Of a stretch of DNA of 64,000 nucleotides, positions 61,565 to 64,000 are shown one piece after another (within the stretch, counting starts at the first letter, position 1; the number at the start of each line of letters is the position of its first letter). The position numbers were made by a program, and so were the translations under genes. The notes under the pieces are model-generated. The model was given only the letters and a program-made list of their open reading frames with translations. It did no database searches and was not told the origin of the DNA. This DNA is from Pedobacter indicus (GTDB lineage: Bacteria > Bacteroidota > Bacteroidia > Sphingobacteriales > Sphingobacteriaceae), in assembly GCF_003449035.1 (NCBI RefSeq), contig NZ_QRGB01000001.1, positions 1,178,001 through 1,242,000 on the forward strand. Direction: 5' to 3'.

Positions 61565-64000
61565 ATGATAAAGAAATTTTTTCTTTTATTCGTTACACTG
61601 GGTTTTTCACTATCGCTCTATGCAGATCGTGTAGTAGGAACGGTGATCGATGGTGGAAACAATGAACCGTTGGCCTATGCTAGCGTGCTTGTGAAGGGGA
61701 CTCAAACAGCGGTAAATACTGATTTTGAGGGTGATTATTCTTTGGAACTGAAAGAAGGGGTATATACATTGGTTTATACATTTGTTGGATATGAAACCAA
61801 GGAAGTCGCTGATGTGGTCGTTGAAAACGGGAAAGTGACAGAGATCGATCTTACGCTCAACCCCTTGAATGATATGCTGGATGCTGTAGTGATTACAACA
61901 ACAGCGAGGAAAAATACGGATGTCTCATTACTCACCATGCAAAAAAACGCCGGTATTTTGATGGATGGGCTATCCATGCAAAGTATTAAAAGAGCAGGAG
62001 CGAGCGATATCGCGTCTGCGGTAAAATCTGTTCCAGGCGTGTCAGTTCAGGGAGGGAAATACGTTTACGTCAGAGGGTTAGGTGATCGCTATACCAAGTC
62101 TATCCTGAATGGTATGGATATTCCGGGATTAGATCCAGATAAAAATACCATCCAAATGGATATTTTCCCAACCAATATTTTAGAGAATATCGTGGTGGTT
62201 AAATCGGCTTCAGCCGAGTTGCCAGCTGATTTTACTGGAGGAGTTGTTGATATAGTAACGAAAGACTTTCCGACACAAAAACAGTTTGGTGTTTCTATTT
62301 CAGGGGATTTTAACCCCGATATGCATTTTAAAGATAATTTTCTGTCGTATCAAGGCGGTGGAACGGATTTTCTGGGTTTTGATGATGGAACGAGGAAATT
62401 GCCAGTTTCAAAAGAATTGGACATTCCCTCCCCATACGGTTCGAATCGTGACCAATTGGAAGGAATCACTCGCTCCTTTAATCCGACAATGGCTGCTTTG
62501 ACAAAAAACAGCATGCCCGATTTTTCAGTGGGTCTTAATTATGGAAATCAGTTTGATGTGGGCGATCATAGACTAGGCTTCATCGCTTCCATTGACTATA
62601 AAAATAGTACCTCATTTTATGAAGGTTTCGAAAATGGTATCTACCAAAGACCGGTTTCAAAGAGTGACTATGAGCTCAGGTTTGACAGAAGACAACGAGG
62701 AAATCTGGGAGAAAATAATGTTCTTGCATCCATATTGACAGGTCTGGCCTATAAAACCGATCGCTCTAAATATGTACTTAATCTTTTGCGAATCCAAAAT
62801 GGTGAAACTCGTGCCGCTATATTCGATCAGCGTACTGAAATTTCGAACACCATCGATGTTGTCAAAGATAATCTGGAGTATACTCAACGATCGATTTCTA
62901 ATTTGCTGTTAAGCGGTAAGCATACGAACGAAGATGCATCTTTTACAACCGAGTGGAAGATTTCACCGACCTTGTCAAAGGTGCATGATAAAGATGTGAG
63001 GTTAACAACATTTATTAAGAACAATAACGGTAGCCTAACAATCGGGTCAGATGCTGGTTTTCCTACACGTATATGGAGGGATCTCGAAGAAATAAATTTG
63101 GTGGGAAAGATTGATCTAGCGAAGAAATATCAATTAATGGATCAAAATGCCACTTTGAAATTCGGTGGTCTGTATAGCTATAAGCAACGTGATTTTGGTA
63201 TCTATAAATACAATATTGCTAATCGAAATGTGAATACATCTGATTTGGATGGTGATCCGAATGCTATTTTAGCTGATGACAATATCTGGACAACAGGGAG
63301 TGACAGAGGTTATTATATTGAAGGTAGCTACCAGCCATCAAATACTTTTGATGCCGCGCAGCATACTGCGGCTGTCTATGTTTCAAACGAATTTAAAGTA
63401 GGTGAGAAATTAAGAACAATTCTAGGTGTACGTGCAGAAAAATTTATGACCTTCTTTACCGGACAAAATGCTAGTGGTAGTCAGGTCTATGATAATGAAA
63501 AAACCATTGATAGGTTGGATTTCTTTCCTTCTGCTAATTTGATTTATGCACTGAAAGATAATAATAATCTACGTCTTTCATATTCGAGAACGACGGCTCG
63601 TCCAACGTTTAAAGAATTATCCGTAGTTCAGATTCAGGATCTTTTGACCGGTGTCATGTTTTTGGGAAATCTGGATTTAGTTCCGACGTATATCAACAAT
63701 TTTGATTTACGTTATGAACTTTTTGGTGATCAAGCTCAAATGTTCGCGGTAAGTGGTTTCTATAAGAAATTTAAGAATCCGATCGAGTTGGTGGTTTATT
63801 CTGATATTACACCAAATCAATTCACGCCGAAAAATGCTCCGGAAGCTGATGTATTCGGAGTTGAATTCGAAGCTCGAAAAAATTTCGGCTTTATTTCGGA
63901 TGATCTTGAAAAGTTGAGCCTTAATGTAAACCTCTCTCTTATTGAGTCAAAAATCAAGATGAGTGATAGTGAGTATCAGTCACGCCTTACCGCAGCAAGA
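61565..64000 (+). CDS. TonB-dependent receptor with carboxypeptidase-regulatory-like N-domain (partial)
   Basis: An open frame of 812 codons runs to the right edge. It has a signal peptide (FFLLFVTLGFSLSLYA) and a CarboxypepD_reg-like beta-sandwich (VVGTVIDGGNNEPLAYASVL through FVGYETKEV). A TonB-box-like stretch (LDAVVITTTARKNTD) leads to a plug domain (IASAVKSVPGVSVQGGKYVYVRGLGDRY) and outer-membrane barrel strands. It imports or exports a substrate using TonB energy and is paired with the upstream lipoprotein. Only the final barrel strands are missing. Confidence 0.93.
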   Translation, partial: MIKKFFLLFVTLGFSLSLYADRVVGTVIDGGNNEPLAYASVLVKGTQTAVNTDFEGDYSLELKEGVYTLVYTFVGYETKEVADVVVENGKVTEIDLTLNPLNDMLDAVVITTTARKNTDVSLLTMQKNAGILMDGLSMQSIKRAGASDIASAVKSVPGVSVQGGKYVYVRGLGDRYTKSILNGMDIPGLDPDKNTIQMDIFPTNILENIVVVKSASAELPADFTGGVVDIVTKDFPTQKQFGVSISGDFNPDMHFKDNFLSYQGGGTDFLGFDDGTRKLPVSKELDIPSPYGSNRDQLEGITRSFNPTMAALTKNSMPDFSVGLNYGNQFDVGDHRLGFIASIDYKNSTSFYEGFENGIYQRPVSKSDYELRFDRRQRGNLGENNVLASILTGLAYKTDRSKYVLNLLRIQNGETRAAIFDQRTEISNTIDVVKDNLEYTQRSISNLLLSGKHTNEDASFTTEWKISPTLSKVHDKDVRLTTFIKNNNGSLTIGSDAGFPTRIWRDLEEINLVGKIDLAKKYQLMDQNATLKFGGLYSYKQRDFGIYKYNIANRNVNTSDLDGDPNAILADDNIWTTGSDRGYYIEGSYQPSNTFDAAQHTAAVYVSNEFKVGEKLRTILGVRAEKFMTFFTGQNASGSQVYDNEKTIDRLDFFPSANLIYALKDNNNLRLSYSRTTARPTFKELSVVQIQDLLTGVMFLGNLDLVPTYINNFDLRYELFGDQAQMFAVSGFYKKFKNPIELVVYSDITPNQFTPKNAPEADVFGVEFEARKNFGFISDDLEKLSLNVNLSLIESKIKMSDSEYQSRLTAAR

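Overview
The window reads as a chromosome segment of a Bacteroidota bacterium, most likely Sphingobacteriaceae (Sphingobacterium/Pedobacter type). This is judged from protein character (SusD/TonB-receptor families, DUF3276, DUF2723, CCDC81-type HU plus SPOR protein, IntDOT-like integrase), from promoters of the TTTG/TAnnTTTG type, and from the near absence of Shine-Dalgarno sequences. No database search was possible, so the taxonomy is inference.

Layout. 1-12.4 kb: tail of one FKBP isomerase and a complete two-domain FKBP lipoprotein, an SDR-like protein, a short cryptochrome-DASH-like flavoprotein, the 2-oxoglutarate dehydrogenase genes sucA-odhB, an outer-membrane-like unknown, a GNAT-like protein, an azurin lipoprotein, dihydrolipoamide dehydrogenase and a hotdog thioesterase. 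12.5-24.2 kb: an LTA-synthase-like membrane sulfatase-fold protein, DUF3817, a three-gene RND efflux operon, a decayed SusD fragment, murB, an ECF-type sigma factor and a PfkB kinase.

24.2-33.4 kb: a compact genomic island of about 9.2 kb inserted in the 3' part of a tRNA-Asn gene. It is bounded by 44-bp identical direct repeats (24214-24257 and 33378-33421) and carries a tyrosine recombinase next to the right junction. Its cargo is a MarR regulator with palindromic operator, a TolC/HlyD/MFS tripartite exporter, a universal stress protein, an HdeD-like membrane protein and a 70-residue protein. An 18-bp palindrome occurs near both ends. No conjugation genes are visible. To its right are two more tRNA-Asn genes in perfect 154-bp tandem repeats.

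34-64 kb: core genes. accA, a 1008-residue DUF2723 membrane protein, tRNA-Gln, prs, rplY, pth, an ArsC/YffB-like protein and an M1 peptidase. A leftward cluster runs TPR protein, plug-less TonB-receptor-like barrel, HU-SPOR protein, ExbB, ExbD, TonB, FolC. Then come pyrR-pyrB, an M49-like zinc peptidase, a tiny membrane protein, DUF3276, aconitase, and a beta-helix lipoprotein followed by a large TonB-dependent receptor that runs off the right edge.

The sucA, odhB, lpd and aconitase genes serve the TCA cycle. The TonB/ExbBD cluster and the terminal receptor form the energised outer-membrane side. The most unusual parts are the tRNA-Asn island with its end signals, the TPR/SPOR/TonB cluster with a Tol-Pal-like parts list, and the operator-like palindrome in front of the last lipoprotein/receptor pair.
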